DNA of 64,000 nucleotides from Hymenopus coronatus (lineage: Eukaryota > Arthropoda > Insecta > Mantodea > Hymenopodidae). The notes below the pieces were generated by a model. It made no database searches and had not been told where the DNA came from. It saw nothing but the letters and a program-made list of their open reading frames with translations. Position numbers and translations under genes: made by a program. Positions 1 through 11,291 of this stretch are shown piece after piece. The stretch's first letter is position 1. Every line of letters starts with the position of its first letter. The stretch lies in assembly GCA_030762935.1 (NCBI GenBank), contig CM060883.1, positions 50,533,001 to 50,597,000 of the forward strand. Reading direction: 5' to 3'.

Positions 1-226
1 CCCACCCCAAACTACCCTTTACAAGGAACTTTTTCGAAAATGTTATAAAAATGACTAACAATTTTGATTAAAATATCATATATTAAGGATATTTACCTGA
101 CAAATAAAATGTACATCTTGAATTTTCTGGGAATAGCCTCTGAAGACTACTTTAATCTGAACGAATTCTACGGAATTTTGCGTAACTGCTAAACCAAAAG
201 AGATGGAAAAAAACTTACCACACAGA
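1..226 (-). mobile_element. Rep860 copy, truncated at the window edge
   Basis: Internal Rep860 sequence (CCACCCCAAACTACCCTTTAC through GAATAGCCTCTGAAGAC to CTAAACC..AAGAGATGG). It is cut by the window start and joined to a SINE-A fragment. Confidence 0.85.
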
Positions 227-240
227 TTCAAACCTCACTG

Positions 241-470
241 GTTCAAACTCGGCGGAGGACGATGGATATTTTGGGGGCAAAAATCCTTAGCGTGGCTTCC
301 TTCGGACAAGTTGGTCCCGTGTCGTAGATTTATGGCACGTAAAACAACTTGAAGTCTCATAAAAGAGGCCTCTGAGCAAAATTAAGCGGTCTTTCAAGCC
401 CAATATAGAATGGGACGCTGAGAACCACAGCAGTTAAAGAATATTCATAAATAAAACTCCATTTCATTTC
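241..470 (+). mobile_element. SINE-A copy, 5'-truncated
   Basis: Starts at the B-box-like GGTTCAAACTCGG and runs through CTTCCTTCGGA, GGTCCCGTGTCGTAGATTT and GGGACGCTGAGAACC to the tail ATAAATAAAACTCCATTT. The A-box part of the tRNA head is missing. Confidence 0.85.
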
Positions 471-1120
471 CCTGAGCCACCGAGATCATTAAAATAAATT
501 TCACATTTCTACGAGCTTTCAGAGAGAAATTGTGGTCTATTAAAATAGTTCAGGTTTATACGGATTGCACTGTATTTTCTATTATGTACACACAGAATGC
601 ACAACGAAAAAAATAAATCCGTTGATAGAATATTGTGGGCGTTTCAGTTATAAATAATCCCTTCTCCTAAATGCACACTGGGTCCAATTTATCGAGTATT
701 ATCTGTCCCATTTTCTAATAATATATGCTTTACTTTCAGAGAATTGCAGCGAAGAGAACAGCTGTGAGCGTGCCAAAATGAAGTTTCGACGACACGTCAA
801 ACGGGACTCTGTCCAATAGTACGATATAAAAATAGTTTGCCAAGCGCTCTCACGCTTCGGCCTTTTCACATATGTATGTAAAATGAGGTTAGCAGAATGC
901 CTGCACAACAATGCAAAGTGGAGAAGCTTGGAGGTGTTCTATAGTTTCCTTACATAATATACTTTGAAATAAGTAACAAATATATTTTATATATTCATAT
1001 GCCTATCCTTACTGAATATTCATTTATGACGAACCCATAGCTATAAATACCAGTACTACATAATTTTATTCTTATAGAAATTAGAGAGAACAAGAGGCAT
1101 TTTTACCAGTTCACAGTAAG
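471..1120. other. No recognisable feature
   Basis: AT-rich sequence without similarity to other parts of the window that I could see and no convincing open frame. Confidence 0.4.
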
Positions 1121-1124
1121 TAGA

Positions 1125-1540
1125 GAAAAATTTGAAATGACTTTCATCGGAAGTATATGTTTTGAGGCTGAATAAAAATGTAGTTTCTCCATCACAAACA
1201 CAGTAGTGGATATCCAGATTTCTCCGCAATCACGTTTTGAGGCTACTTGATTCCAAAATAAGCATTTTAAGAACAAAATTGCGTGCTCGCGAGGCATGTG
1301 GTGGTGGTGTTGGCGAGTACGTATAAACAGCATATTTGAAAAACAAAAGGTCCATTAGATATCAAACTTGGTATTTAATAAGATTTTCTAAGAATACGAC
1401 ATGAAAATGTACAAAAAAAGTCCACAATTTATAATTATCCTTTAAATGGCACATTTTCCGAAATTCTGCATCCCCCCCATAATAAAAAAATTAAATGTAA
1501 TTAAACAAAAATAAAATGTATATCTTAGAAATAAATTTTG
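1125..1540 (-). mobile_element. Rep860 copy, old and diverged
   Basis: Recognisable blocks in order: GATTTCTCCGC, CGTTTTGAGGC, TTGATTCCAAAATAAGCATTTT, CAAACTTGGTATTTAA and ATAAAATGTATATCTT. Many indels. Confidence 0.65.
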
Positions 1541-2062
1541 TATAATATAATAGCCGGGAAACGAGAAGCAATGCACCGAAAAGATATTTCACAAAAAATG
1601 GAGAGGCGGTTTCTTTCTTTTGTATTTCAAATTACTTTTTGTGGCATAAGTCATTTCCCAGATATCCATTGTTAATGGTTTGAAATGCTCAACAGCGATA
1701 TTTTTAAATTCCCGTCGACATTCTATAGTTTCTTGCGATTGCTTGGAAAGAGAATGGAAATTAACGCCAGCAAATAGCGTCTGTTCCCTTTGTATCTATA
1801 GCGAAATGTGCATTGTAATATTTTTGCCAAGGTTTATCTGGAGTAAAATGAGACCGAAAGATAAGCTTCGTAAGAATATTTTAAATACCGACTAAAATGG
1901 TAATAAGGTAGAGGAACTCATGCGATTATAACATATAATTTCATAGATATCTGAACATTTACACCTTTAATGAATTAATCTTTAATTGCTGTAGATGCTT
2001 CTTTAACCTTAAAATCTGATCTCGTGCTGGGCATAGAATCCTACCAGATTTCTGTAAATTTT

Positions 2063-2510
2063 ACTTTCTCTATACGCACTATGAACATAGTGTATAGAGA
2101 AGGTATTGCACTCCACCCAAAAATTCGATACCGAGATTTCACCGGAAATATATATTTTAGGGTATTTAAGTTTAGTATCTTGCAGGGATGCGACACGAAG
2201 ATGTTGAGAAAAATCCCCCCACACTTAACTACCCTTTACATGGAGCTTTTTTAAAAAAAAATTGATTTTCTCAAAAATGGCTCTAACGATTTTGATTAAA
2301 ATTTCGTATATTAAAAATATTTACCTGAGAAATAAAATGTATATCTTGAATTTTCTGGGAATAGCCTCTGAAGAGTAGTTTATTCTGGATGAATTTTACT
2401 GAATTTTGAATAACTGCTAAACCGTAAGAGATGGACAAAAACTTAAGACACAAAAAATGTAGAGCACGTTAAAATACACAATTAATGTTATATATTTTTT
2501 CGTGAGTTCG
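2063..2510 (-). mobile_element. Rep860 copy with internal deletion
   Basis: Begins at the terminal hairpin (ACTTTCTCTATACGCACTATG). It lacks the CA-repeat and palindrome part after about 2165, then continues through GATGCGACACGAAGATG to about 2505. Confidence 0.85.
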
Positions 2511-2530
2511 TGAGCTAACACGTCATTTTT

Positions 2531-2612
2531 ACTTTCTCTATACGTACTATGTACTGCACCCAAAAATTCGATACCGAGATTTTACCGAAAATGTATGTTC
2601 TAGGGTCTCCTG

Positions 2613-2615
<3 letters not shown>
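2531..2615 (-). mobile_element. Rep860 terminal fragment
   Basis: ACTTTCTCTATACGTACTATG then CCCAAAAATTCGATACCGAG, broken off at the A47 tract. The left flank AGCTAACACGTCA plus T5 is shared (as reverse complement) with the Rep860 copy ending at 8678. Confidence 0.85.

Positions 2616-2662
<47 letters not shown>
2616..2662 (+). repeat. Poly(A) tract, 47 nt
   Basis: Uninterrupted A47. Rep860 normally has a short A-run at this point (CCAAAAAAAAGC), so this may be an expansion of it or a retroposition tail. Confidence 0.95.
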
Positions 2663-2664
<2 letters not shown>

Positions 2665-3060
2665 AGTTCTTCTCTAATTACCGTGTGTTCCATTGAATTA
2701 TAAGACCTCCTCCTGGAAGGGAGCTGTTCGGGCTGGGTTGGACTCAGCGGGACTGTTGTTTCCAATACTCTTGGCGATTGGTTACTGGGCGGTGATATGT
2801 AGAGGGAGTTGCGAGGTATCTTGATGTCCTCCGATACCAGCTTAGAGAGCTGGGAGACAATCTGCTCTGGCGTTGACACGCATATGTGGCGTATTCACTT
2901 CTGTCCTCGCATATGCAGGGCCACCAGGTTTTGGAAAGCTCCACAGAGAGAAGAGCCATGTTAAAAGGCGCCTTTCTCTGGTTGGAGAGGAGCTTCGGCT
3001 TCGCTAAGAACTGGAGTTCTGATGTATTGTCCCATTGAATCACTACCATCTTCTCACTCA
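2663..3060. other. GC-richer segment of unknown origin after a poly(A) tract
   Basis: It is clearly richer in GC than its surroundings and has moderately long open frames on both strands (for example minus 2879-2663 starting MSTPEQIVSQLSKL, and minus 3049-2744 starting MVVIQWDNTSEL). I do not recognise either. It could be a captured transcript piece or an unknown element. It is joined to an A47 tract and, on the right, to the transposase fossil. Confidence 0.4.
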
Positions 3061-3119
3061 GTTAAGTTGGCTATATGTTTTTCAAATTCTTTTCTTTAGA
3101 AATTCTCTTCATAATAATG

Positions 3120-4095
3120 GATTATGACGACTACCGTACGTGGTATGGTAACACTGAGTTAAAATGGGAGAATTCACAGTTGTCATAAAGCGAAATGCAT
3201 TATTGGTTGGTGGATTTAAGGTTCCCAATAGTAGAACAAAGAATATTTAGGCAGCAATATGGTGCTAATGTTCCAGAGACTCATGCCATTGTAAAACTGC
3301 ATACTCAGCTATTAATGGTTGTGTTAAGAAAGAAGAAAAATGGCAAGAAGCAGTGTCTACAGCTCAAGTTGGAAGATGTTAGCAAATATTTCAGTGCAGT
3401 CCGCAGATATTGACAGTACAGATTGGAACTGTCGATTCCAAAAATCGTTGTTTATAATATTTTCCATAAAGATTGTAACTTAAAGCACACAAAATCTAAA
3501 TTAAGCAGAAGCTGTAAACAAATTGATACATCCGGATTGCGGAGTTCGCCAACTCGATGTTTTTTTAACATTGATGATGACAGTGAACTCCACAGTCATG
3601 TCGCATTCTCATTAGAATGCCACCTTTTACACTTTGTAAAGTACACCGGCATGATGTAGAATATGAAGAGAAGAAAACGCACGTTATAATAAAATAATAT
3701 TTTGATAGCCATAAATCTAACGTGAGGAGTACTTTGGCCTGTGACTCTGTGATCAGGCCTTTCATCTTTGCTGTAAGCACAATGACAAGTACAACATATT
3801 TATAATTGGTGGAAAACTATACAGTTCTTAGAAGGTTCTTCTTTCAGCAACATGGAGCCCTTCCACATTATGCCAATCATGTTGGAGACTATCTGAACGC
3901 ACGCCTGACAATAGGTGGATCAGAAGACCTGACCTCAATAAATTACCTCCAGGCTTGGCCTATTTAAATGTCTTTGTTTAGGGGTATCTAAAACCTTTGT
4001 TATCGAACTCGAGTTTAGAATCTGGTTGACCTCCGAGAGTGATAAGGGACACCTGTAATGCCGCAGAAGACGTGAGGGGAGAGAGAAAATAACAT
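3120..4095 (+). pseudogene. Degenerate mariner-superfamily transposase (HTH + DDE type)
   Basis: Fragments in several frames follow the order of a complete Tc1/mariner-superfamily transposase of the insect type with an N-terminal helix-turn-helix. Around 3220-3330, IFRQQYGANVPETHAIVKL matches the first HTH. Around 3423-3500, LELSIPKIVVYNIFHKDCNL matches the second DNA-binding part (family LGIPKTTVH..LHKRL). At about 3570-3655, DDDSELHSHVAFS and GKVHRH-like remnants fit the strand with the first catalytic Asp (VFSDEATFH). At 3840-3880, FQQHGALPHY corresponds to the family FQQDGAPPHY, with the catalytic Asp replaced by His. At 3963-4090, GYLKPLL fits the C-terminal WGYLK block. Frameshifts and stops are numerous, so it is not functional. 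The fossil is truncated by the SINE at about 4098. Confidence 0.75.
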
Positions 4096-4097
4096 CG

Positions 4098-4356
4098 GGC
4101 TCTTTAACAGTTATGGTTCTCAGCGTCCCTTCTATACTGGGCGTGAAACACCGCTTAATTTTGCTCAAGAGGCCTTTCTATCAGGCTTGAGGTTATTTTA
4201 CGTGCCGTAAATCTACGACACGGGACCCACGGTTTTACTTCCCTTCCGAAGGAAGCCATGCTAAGGATTTTTACGCCCGAAAAAATCCATCGTCCTCTGC
4301 CGGGTTTGAACACGCGACCTTGGGTATATGAAGTTAGCATGGTAACCATTGCACCA
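4098..4356 (-). mobile_element. SINE-A copy, nearly complete
   Basis: Reverse orientation from the GGTTCTCAGCGTCCC tail region to the tRNA-like head: B box GGGTTTGAAC (as complement) and TTAGCATGGTAACCATTGCACCA. It interrupts the end of the transposase fossil. Confidence 0.9.
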
Positions 4357-4661
4357 GATCTATTGAAATTTGGAGACTTTTTCTAACATAAAACCCAAGA
4401 CTATTATAAGAATTATTCTCACTATTGGTAACGATTCGACGAAATACAAAGTATATTGTAAGTGTCTCAATATTTTCGACATCCCTCCACATCCTATCAA
4501 AGAACGAATACCGTTATAATTTTGAAAAATAATTCCTAGTTCGTCTTAGCCTTCTTATCTAGATGTTTCACAATTTGATAAATATGCTCAAACGGCAGTA
4601 TTTCAGTATTAAATGACAGTTGCAATGATTTACTCAAAACTGGGACAGTTTTAATAAATGT

Positions 4662-4955
4662 TTTTAATTTCTCTACTACGTACGTACACAGGTAGATCAG
4701 GTATTGCAGTCCATTCAAAATTCGATATCGAGATTTAACTAGAAATATACGTTTAGAGGTCTCCTGAATAAAAAGAACATCGGTTCTAGAAAAAGGTCCA
4801 AGCACGCGCGCGCGTGTGTATGGGTGTAAACAGCTAACTCAAAATCGAAAATTCAGCAAATACCATACTTGAACATTTTTCAAAAAGATCCTCTCCCCAA
4901 AGCTATTTGCATGGAACCTTTTTCTAAAACGTTGATTTTTATTAAAATACGGTTT
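4662..4955 (-). mobile_element. Rep860 copy, old, 3'-truncated
   Basis: From AATTTCTCTACTACGTACG through TTCGATATCGAG, a CG-rich dinucleotide tract at 4805-4816 and CTCTCCCCAAAGC to about 4955. Confidence 0.75.
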
Positions 4956-5545
4956 TGTTAATTTGAGATTAGAAGGACCCAATATTTATCTTCTGTGAAT
5001 AAGGGGAAACTACGAGGAAAGCCCTTTATCAGGCTGCACATCCCAACCGAGTTCTGAGGTCTGTATTTCCTGAATATGAAGTTGGAAAGCTACTCTACAA
5101 TTCGTTATCGTTATTAAGGCAGACGTTGAAGTTAAAACACTTATACGTAACCACATTTTGAGAATAGATTTTAAACTATATACTATCAGATGCACCATTC
5201 AAAGTATACTTTTATTCAATAAAATTTTAACTTCACGTTTTTGAAAACGGTCACATGGTCATTATTAAATCAGCAACAGATTGATGCTATGATAGTATAA
5301 CTGCAATGATATTACCTTTTCATGTATTAAGGAATATATCATACATTGCGGTCAATGGGACAAACGCTTCACTTTCTTAATGGAATGTGGGTTTGTAGTC
5401 CATCAGCCTGGTAGTCCACATGCGCGCTAGACGTCTACATTTCCACTTCAATCACAAGTATTACTGAACTTTCAAGTTCATTACCTCCATTTACATGCAA
5501 ACTGTGCTTTATTTCATTCCAAAAACAAACATTCTGTTAATACAA
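4956..5545. other. No recognisable feature
   Basis: AT-rich, with no repeat or coding similarity noticed. Confidence 0.4.
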
Positions 5546-5547
5546 AA

Positions 5548-5627
5548 AACGAAAGTGATGCGATCCATTCACACAACTTTGTCTACATCCCTGTAACAAA
5601 TCATGTTTTAAAATATTTTTGCTTCAT
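5548..5627 (+). mobile_element. Rep860 TCTGATG-end fragment fused head-to-head to the next copy
   Basis: GTGATGCGATCCATTCACACAACTTTGTCTACATC followed by AACAAATCATG, ending about 5627 where the opposite-orientation copy begins inside its hairpin. Confidence 0.75.
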
Positions 5628-6295
5628 CTACACATAGTGTATAGAGAAGGTGTTGTATTGCACCCAAAAAAGGATACCGAGATTTCAACGGAAATACATA
5701 TTTTGAGACCTCCTGAATCCAAAAATATCATTTTTAGAAAAATGTCATGTGTGTATCTGTCAGTCTGTCTATCTGCCTGTCTGTGAATGTGTTTATGGAC
5801 AACATAGCTCAAAAACAAAAAATCCCTTAAATACCAAACTTGGCATTCAGACTCTGAAGACTTCTTTATTCTAGATGAAATTTACGGCATTTTAAATAAC
5901 TGCTAAACCGTAAGAAATGGACAATAACTCACCACACAAAAAATGTAGAGCACTTTAAAACACACAATTTATGTCATATATATTTTTTTCTTGGAGTTGA
6001 TCGTTTTTGAGATATTCCTTGTTTTTGGTTTCACTTTTAAAAAACTTGCATTTTTTCGCATACAGAAATTCGTAAACTGCTGTCCACATAAACAAAGGAA
6101 CTTTATCCACATAGCAACCATCTTTTGACTATCACTTTAGCCTATAGTACTCCCTTATTTTGCTTTTACTTACAAGGAAGCAAATAATAAGACTATTTCT
6201 GCTAATTTTTTTATCGATTAGCATGAAGTAAATAGAAGCATAAGATTTTTAACAATAATTTGTTGCAGAGAAAGTCGTGTGAATGGAACACATAA
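5628..6295 (-). mobile_element. Rep860 copy with internal deletion
   Basis: Starts ACATAGTGTATAGAGAAGG. The part between CTTGGCATT (about 5850) and CTCTGAAGAC is deleted. It ends GAGAAAGTCGTGTGAATGG at about 6290. Confidence 0.88.
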
Positions 6296-6468
6296 TATTC
6301 TTTTTTTTTTTTTTAACAAGACTCACATTTTTAGGGTAACAAGTTCTTTTTCTATAGTATGGTTTATCAGAATGCATTCACACTGAATTGGGCTTTGAGC
6401 CTATTCACATAAACTCATGACCTATATTTCATTATCATATAAATATTTTAAACAGGCGTGTGTATATA

Positions 6469-6472
<4 letters not shown>

Positions 6473-6512
<40 letters not shown>
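6473..6512 (+). repeat. Poly(T) tract, 40 nt
   Basis: Uninterrupted T40 preceded by a short (TA)n. It could be the tail of a minus-strand retroposon, but no body is recognised. Confidence 0.95.
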
Positions 6513-6513
<1 letters not shown>

Positions 6514-6639
6514 TATAGCACGCTTCATATAGGTGGCTTTGACTTAAGACAACTACCTACAGGCGTTTTCACACTGAAATATTATATAGTTTGTTAACGT
6601 TGGTCATTTCAGTTCTGTTATTAAACACACACATATGCA

Positions 6640-6790
6640 CTCTCCTATTCACACTTTCAGTCTCTGTGGAGAATGGGCAATGATTCTAGTTAAAGGACAA
6701 TTACCCAACCCAGCACAAGGAATCAAACCCAGAACCTCTGGGTGAAATGCCAGAACGTTATTCACTCGATAGGGGCAGTCTATGTATATG
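6640..6790 (-). mobile_element. SINE-D copy, diverged
   Basis: Complement gives a B-box-like GGGTTTGATTCC followed by ACTAGAATCATTGCCC and CACAGAGACTG, aligning with the copies at 7107 and 43702. Confidence 0.6.
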
Positions 6791-7106
6791 GTATTTGAAT
6801 AAAAATCGTTTGTCAATTTTATGAGAAAATCATGTAAAAAGAAAAACATTCCACTTAAAGATTAATTACAAGGGAATTTTCCTTGAGAAAATTGTAATAA
6901 TCCATTTTCGTTTATGGATTATGTTTATATATCTCGCACACATGCAAACGCACAGGCACACATTTTTCTAAAATGCTGTTTTGATACTTCCTCTACCTGC
7001 TATCAGTAACAATATAGAAATTAAACAATACAGCTAATATTATATTTCCAATTTCAACGTCACAAGTATGGTTTAGACAAATTAAAAATATATCTGGAAT
7101 ACCTGG

Positions 7107-7240
7107 AGGTCCCGGGTTCGATTCCCACCTGGGGCGCGGAATTTTTCTCTAACCAGAATTATCCCACAGAGTCTAGAAATGTGTATGTGAGAGTGAATAA
7201 CCTAATGGTGAATGAACAAGTGTATTTATTAAAATGGCAG
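7107..7240 (+). mobile_element. SINE-D copy, 5'-truncated
   Basis: Begins at the B box GGGTTCGATTCCC, then GCGGAATTTTTCTC, CCAGAATTA and CACAGAGTCTAGAAATG, ending in TATTTATTAAAA. Confidence 0.7.
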
Positions 7241-7875
7241 TATCCATACAACTATCTTCACCAATCTCACGGCTCCACAGATCGTACGTGTTTTTGTAAT
7301 ATATAACATAGTAAGCAATATTAACAAAAAAAAACAAAAAAAAAAAAAAGAACAGAGTGAACACAAAAATAAAAGGACAAAGTTATTCAAATACACCTTA
7401 AATTTACAACACAGAATAAACCGTATTCCGATATACTAATGTACCCTATGAGAGCATACAAATACACTTAAGAGAAATATATACATACAATATTAACACC
7501 AAAACAACATAATGACCGAAAAAATTACATAACATATATTTAACCTAATGGTAATATCCTACAGTGAATCTAAAGGTTGTTTCATAAATTAAAAAGCCCC
7601 CAATAAGACCACAAAAGTTACAGGAAGCTATACAAATGAAACGATATATATATAAATAATGGTGATCAGTAAGTCTTCAGTGGCGAACAATGCAACTTGT
7701 CTAGCGTGGGAGAATGAGAGATGGGGAACCGTATATTCGTATATCTCTATAAACATTAAGGAAACAAGAAAATTACAACACTTTTACATGGCAAAGTAAT
7801 TGATTCCAGGGTTCATAAAGGTATCTATCTCTGCAGAGAGTTACAAATGTGGCAAGAAAAAGCTGCATAAAAAGG
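7241..7875. other. AT-rich stretch without recognised feature
   Basis: Contains an A-rich tract (7327-7349) and short AT repeats. Nothing else supported. Confidence 0.4.
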
Positions 7876-7880
7876 AAAAA

Positions 7881-8678
7881 TCTGATGTGTTCCATTCATA
7901 TGACTTTCTCTACATCTCAACAAATTATCGTTAAAAAGCTTATGCTTCTATTTACTTCAAGCTAATCGACAAAAAAATTAGCAGGAATAGTCTTGTTACT
8001 TGCTTCCTTGTAAGTAGAAGCGAAATAAGGGAGTACCATAGGCTAAAGTGATAGTCAAAAGCTGGTTACGATGTGACTGAAGTCCCTTTGTATGGGCAGG
8101 AGTTGACAAATCCCTGTATGAGAAAAGTGTAGGTTTTTTAAAGGTGAAACTAAAAACAAGGAATATCTCAAAAACGATCAACTCCACGAAAAAAATGTAT
8201 ATAACATAAATTGTGTGCTTTAACGGGCTCTACATTTTTGTGTGGTAAGCTTTTGTTCATCTCTTACAGTTTAGCAGTTATGCAAAATGTAAAATTCATC
8301 CAGAATAAAGTCCAGAAAATTCAAGATATACATTTTATTTGTCAGGTAAAATATCTTTAATATACGATATTTTAACAAAATCGTTAGAGCCATTTTTGAG
8401 AAAATCAAAATTTTCGAAAAAAGTTCCATGTAAAGGGTAGTTGGGGATGGGGGGATTTTTCTCAAAATCTTCGTGTCGCATCCCTGGAATATACCAAACT
8501 TAAAATACCAAGTTTGGTATTTTACCGATTTTTCATTTTTGAGTAATCGTTTTCACAAACACACGGACCTTTTTCTGAAAGTACTTTTTTTGGATACAGG
8601 AGACCCTAGAACATATATTTCCGGTAAAATCTCGGTATGGAATTTTTGGGTGCAGTACACAGTACGTATAGAGAAAGT
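7881..8678 (+). mobile_element. Rep860 copy, full length
   Basis: TCTGATGTGTTCC to GAGAAAGT, 798 bp, flanked on both sides by exactly A5 (7876-7880 and 8679-8683). The palindrome block near 8500-8520 is intact, and the CA tract is short. Confidence 0.95.
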
Positions 8679-8689
8679 AAAAATGACGT

Positions 8690-9185
8690 GTTAGCTTGTC
8701 ATTCAATTTTAGTCAGCCTCCGATTTTCTACTGTTATGTTCTCTTCATCAAGGTTGAAACAGACAACTTTCCTTAATTAAAGCTGGAGAATATTGGGAAG
8801 CAGAGACTAATCGCAATTTCTTGACTGTCGGTTGAAAACCCCTGATGAAACGTCATACTCTCAGAGGGAGTTTTAATGATACCCGAATGTCCCAATTAGT
8901 CAAATCCACTTCTTCATCTCTATGTTGAGAAGTCTAAACTCCTCTTTAAAATGCGAAAGAGTGGAATGAGAAAGTTAACATCAACCTATCTCATTAAGTT
9001 TTTCTATGAATAACTGCAAAACCTTGCAAGTTGGTTCTTACCAACTATTCTAAACCAACCTTCAATTTGAAAATTATTCAAAGGCAAAAAAGAAGAGGAA
9101 AGCCAAAGTGAGAAGAGTGAAGGAAGTTTGCATTTAAGAAATCTAAGATTCATTGATTAGAGATGTTTTATAGAGATATCATTGT
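8690..9185. other. No recognisable feature
   Basis: No coding or repeat similarity noticed. Confidence 0.35.
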
Positions 9186-9191
9186 TAAAAA

Positions 9192-9622
9192 TCTGATGCG
9201 TTGCATTCACATGATTTTATTTTCATCTTTGTAACAAATTATTGTCAAAAAGATTATTCTTGTATCTACTTCATCCTAATCGAGAGAAAATTGGCAGAAA
9301 TGGTTTTATTCCTTGATTTTTGTAAGTAGGAGGGAAATAAGTAAGTGCCATTGGCTAAAGCGATAGTCAAAGCTTTCAAGAGCTGGTTGCCATGAGATTG
9401 AAATTCCTTTGTTTGTATGGACAGGAGTTGACAAATTACCGAATGAGAAAAGTAAGAGTACTTTAAAGCTGAAACTAATAACAAGGAATATGTCAGAAAA
9501 TGTTAGATCTACCAAAAAATTGCATATGACATAAGTTATGTATTTTAATGAGATCTACATAAGCTTTACGGTTTACAAGTTATGCAAAATTCAGTGAAAT
9601 TCATCCAGGATGGAAGAGACCG
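9192..9622 (+). mobile_element. Rep860 copy, 3'-truncated
   Basis: TCTGATGCGTTGC through CAGGAGTTGAC to AATTCATCCAGG, where similarity stops. Confidence 0.88.
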
Positions 9623-10077
9623 ACTCTTGCACTTTTAGGAATCTATTTTTCTCTCGTTTTTGTGACATGTAATACAAAATCAGATTAGTATAGAATTATC
9701 TATAGGTAAATTTGACACAGGAGGAAGCATGAGAATGCTTAGTATGATTATTTCCTGCAAACATCAAATAGATTCAAACTCATATCCCCAACTATTAGAA
9801 CAGGAAATAATACAAGTCGTGATTAAACATTTTGCTATCAACATATATAACAACTTAGTTATTGCCAAACCTAAAGATTATTTGCGGTGATAGATTTGTT
9901 AACAGCTTTCCATATTAGAGAATGAACAAACTAGAAATTAAAATATAGCTGTTTCCAAACTGTAATAAAATAAATTTCCATAAATTATTAGGAAAGGAGC
10001 AAGCTCAGAAATTAATAATTTTCAAGGATATGGGGCATTTCACCAGAAATAACTCATTTGATTACAGCAATTATTTT
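9623..10077. other. No recognisable feature
   Basis: AT-rich, nothing supported. Confidence 0.35.
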
Positions 10078-10082
10078 AAAAA

Positions 10083-10967
10083 TGTGATGTGTTACACTCA
10101 CATGACTTTCTCTAGCCGTTCTACAAACTTCTTACATTAGATTATTCTTCTTTCTTCACCTTGTTAATCGAGGTATTCAGCACAATGTTATTACTTAGTT
10201 CCTTATAAGTTGGAAGAAAATAAGGGAATACACTAGGCTAAATCGATAGTCAAATATTTTAAAAGCTGTCGTTATGCGATTGTCATTACAAAGCGCTTCT
10301 TTTCTTGGCAAGGAGTAGAAAAAAAAGAAAAACGGACACTCCCGACTGAGAAAAGTAGAAGTACTTCACAACTGAAACTAATAACAATGAATACTTCGAA
10401 AACGGTAAGCTCCACGAAAAAAATGTACATGACGTAAGTTGTGTGTTTTAACAAGGCCTACATTTTTTGTATAGTAAGTTTTTGTCTATCTCTTACGGTT
10501 TACTAGTTATGCCAAATTAAGCAAAATTCATCCAGAATAATTTTATTTGTCAGGTAAATATCTTTAATATATTATATTTTAATCAAAATCGTTAGAGCCA
10601 TTTTTAAGAAAATAAACATTTTCGAAAAAAGTTCCATGTAAAAGGTAGTTTGAGGTGCGGGGATTTTTCTCAAAATCTTCGTTTCGCATCCCTAGAAGAT
10701 ACTGAACTTAAATACCAAGTTTAGTATTTTAACTACTTTTCGTTTTTGAGTTATCGTGTTCACAGACACACGGACACATGGAGACACAGACACAGACACA
10801 CACACACACACACACACGGACACACACACGGACCTTTTTCTGGAAATGCGTTTTTTTGGATTCAGGAGGTCCTAAAACATGTATTTCCGGTGAAATCTCG
10901 AATTTTTGGGTGGAATGCAATACTTCTCTATCCCTATGTACATTGTACATACGGGGCTAGAGAAAGT
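10083..10967 (+). mobile_element. Rep860 copy, full length, with expanded CA tract
   Basis: TGTGATGTGTTAC to AGAGAAAGT, flanked by A5 on each side (10078-10082 and 10968-10972). The (CA)n tract at about 10785-10830 is longer than in the neighbouring full copy at 7881-8678. Confidence 0.94.
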
Positions 10968-11291
10968 AAAAATGATAATCCGCAAAAAATGTGGAAAACA
11001 ATAGATATCAAGGGATGCAAATGGGCAATTATAATAATGCAGGAAGTAACCAACATGCTCAAGTCCATAATCATAGATATGGATTCTCGTTTTAAGAATG
11101 AGAGGCAATATCTAGAAATCAAGTGAAGAACAAATGGAAATGGACTCACAAAAGAGGAAAGGAACGACAAGATTATTGTAAGTGCAAAAAGCAAAATCAC
11201 TGCAACACTGTATAATTGATATCTGTTTTAAGTCTGAACAGTGACCAAGATAGTCAAAACTCGTGCAATATTCGGTACTTCAATCAATTAT

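Noticed and set aside
699..1333. Short open frames of 60-80 codons scattered across the window
   Set aside because: Most lie within Rep860 copies and recur as the same peptide wherever the repeat recurs, or are AT-biased chance frames. They show no motif and no codon structure.
7881..8678. Rep860 as a classical LTR element or SINE
   Set aside because: No direct terminal repeats, no tRNA or 5S/7SL-like head, no A/B boxes and no coding remnants. Ends are conserved on both sides, unlike the 5' truncation typical of retroposons.
10746..11126. 126-codon open frame over a Rep860 copy
   Set aside because: It is the CA tract and hairpin end of Rep860 read through into unique sequence; the His/Thr run is the microsatellite.
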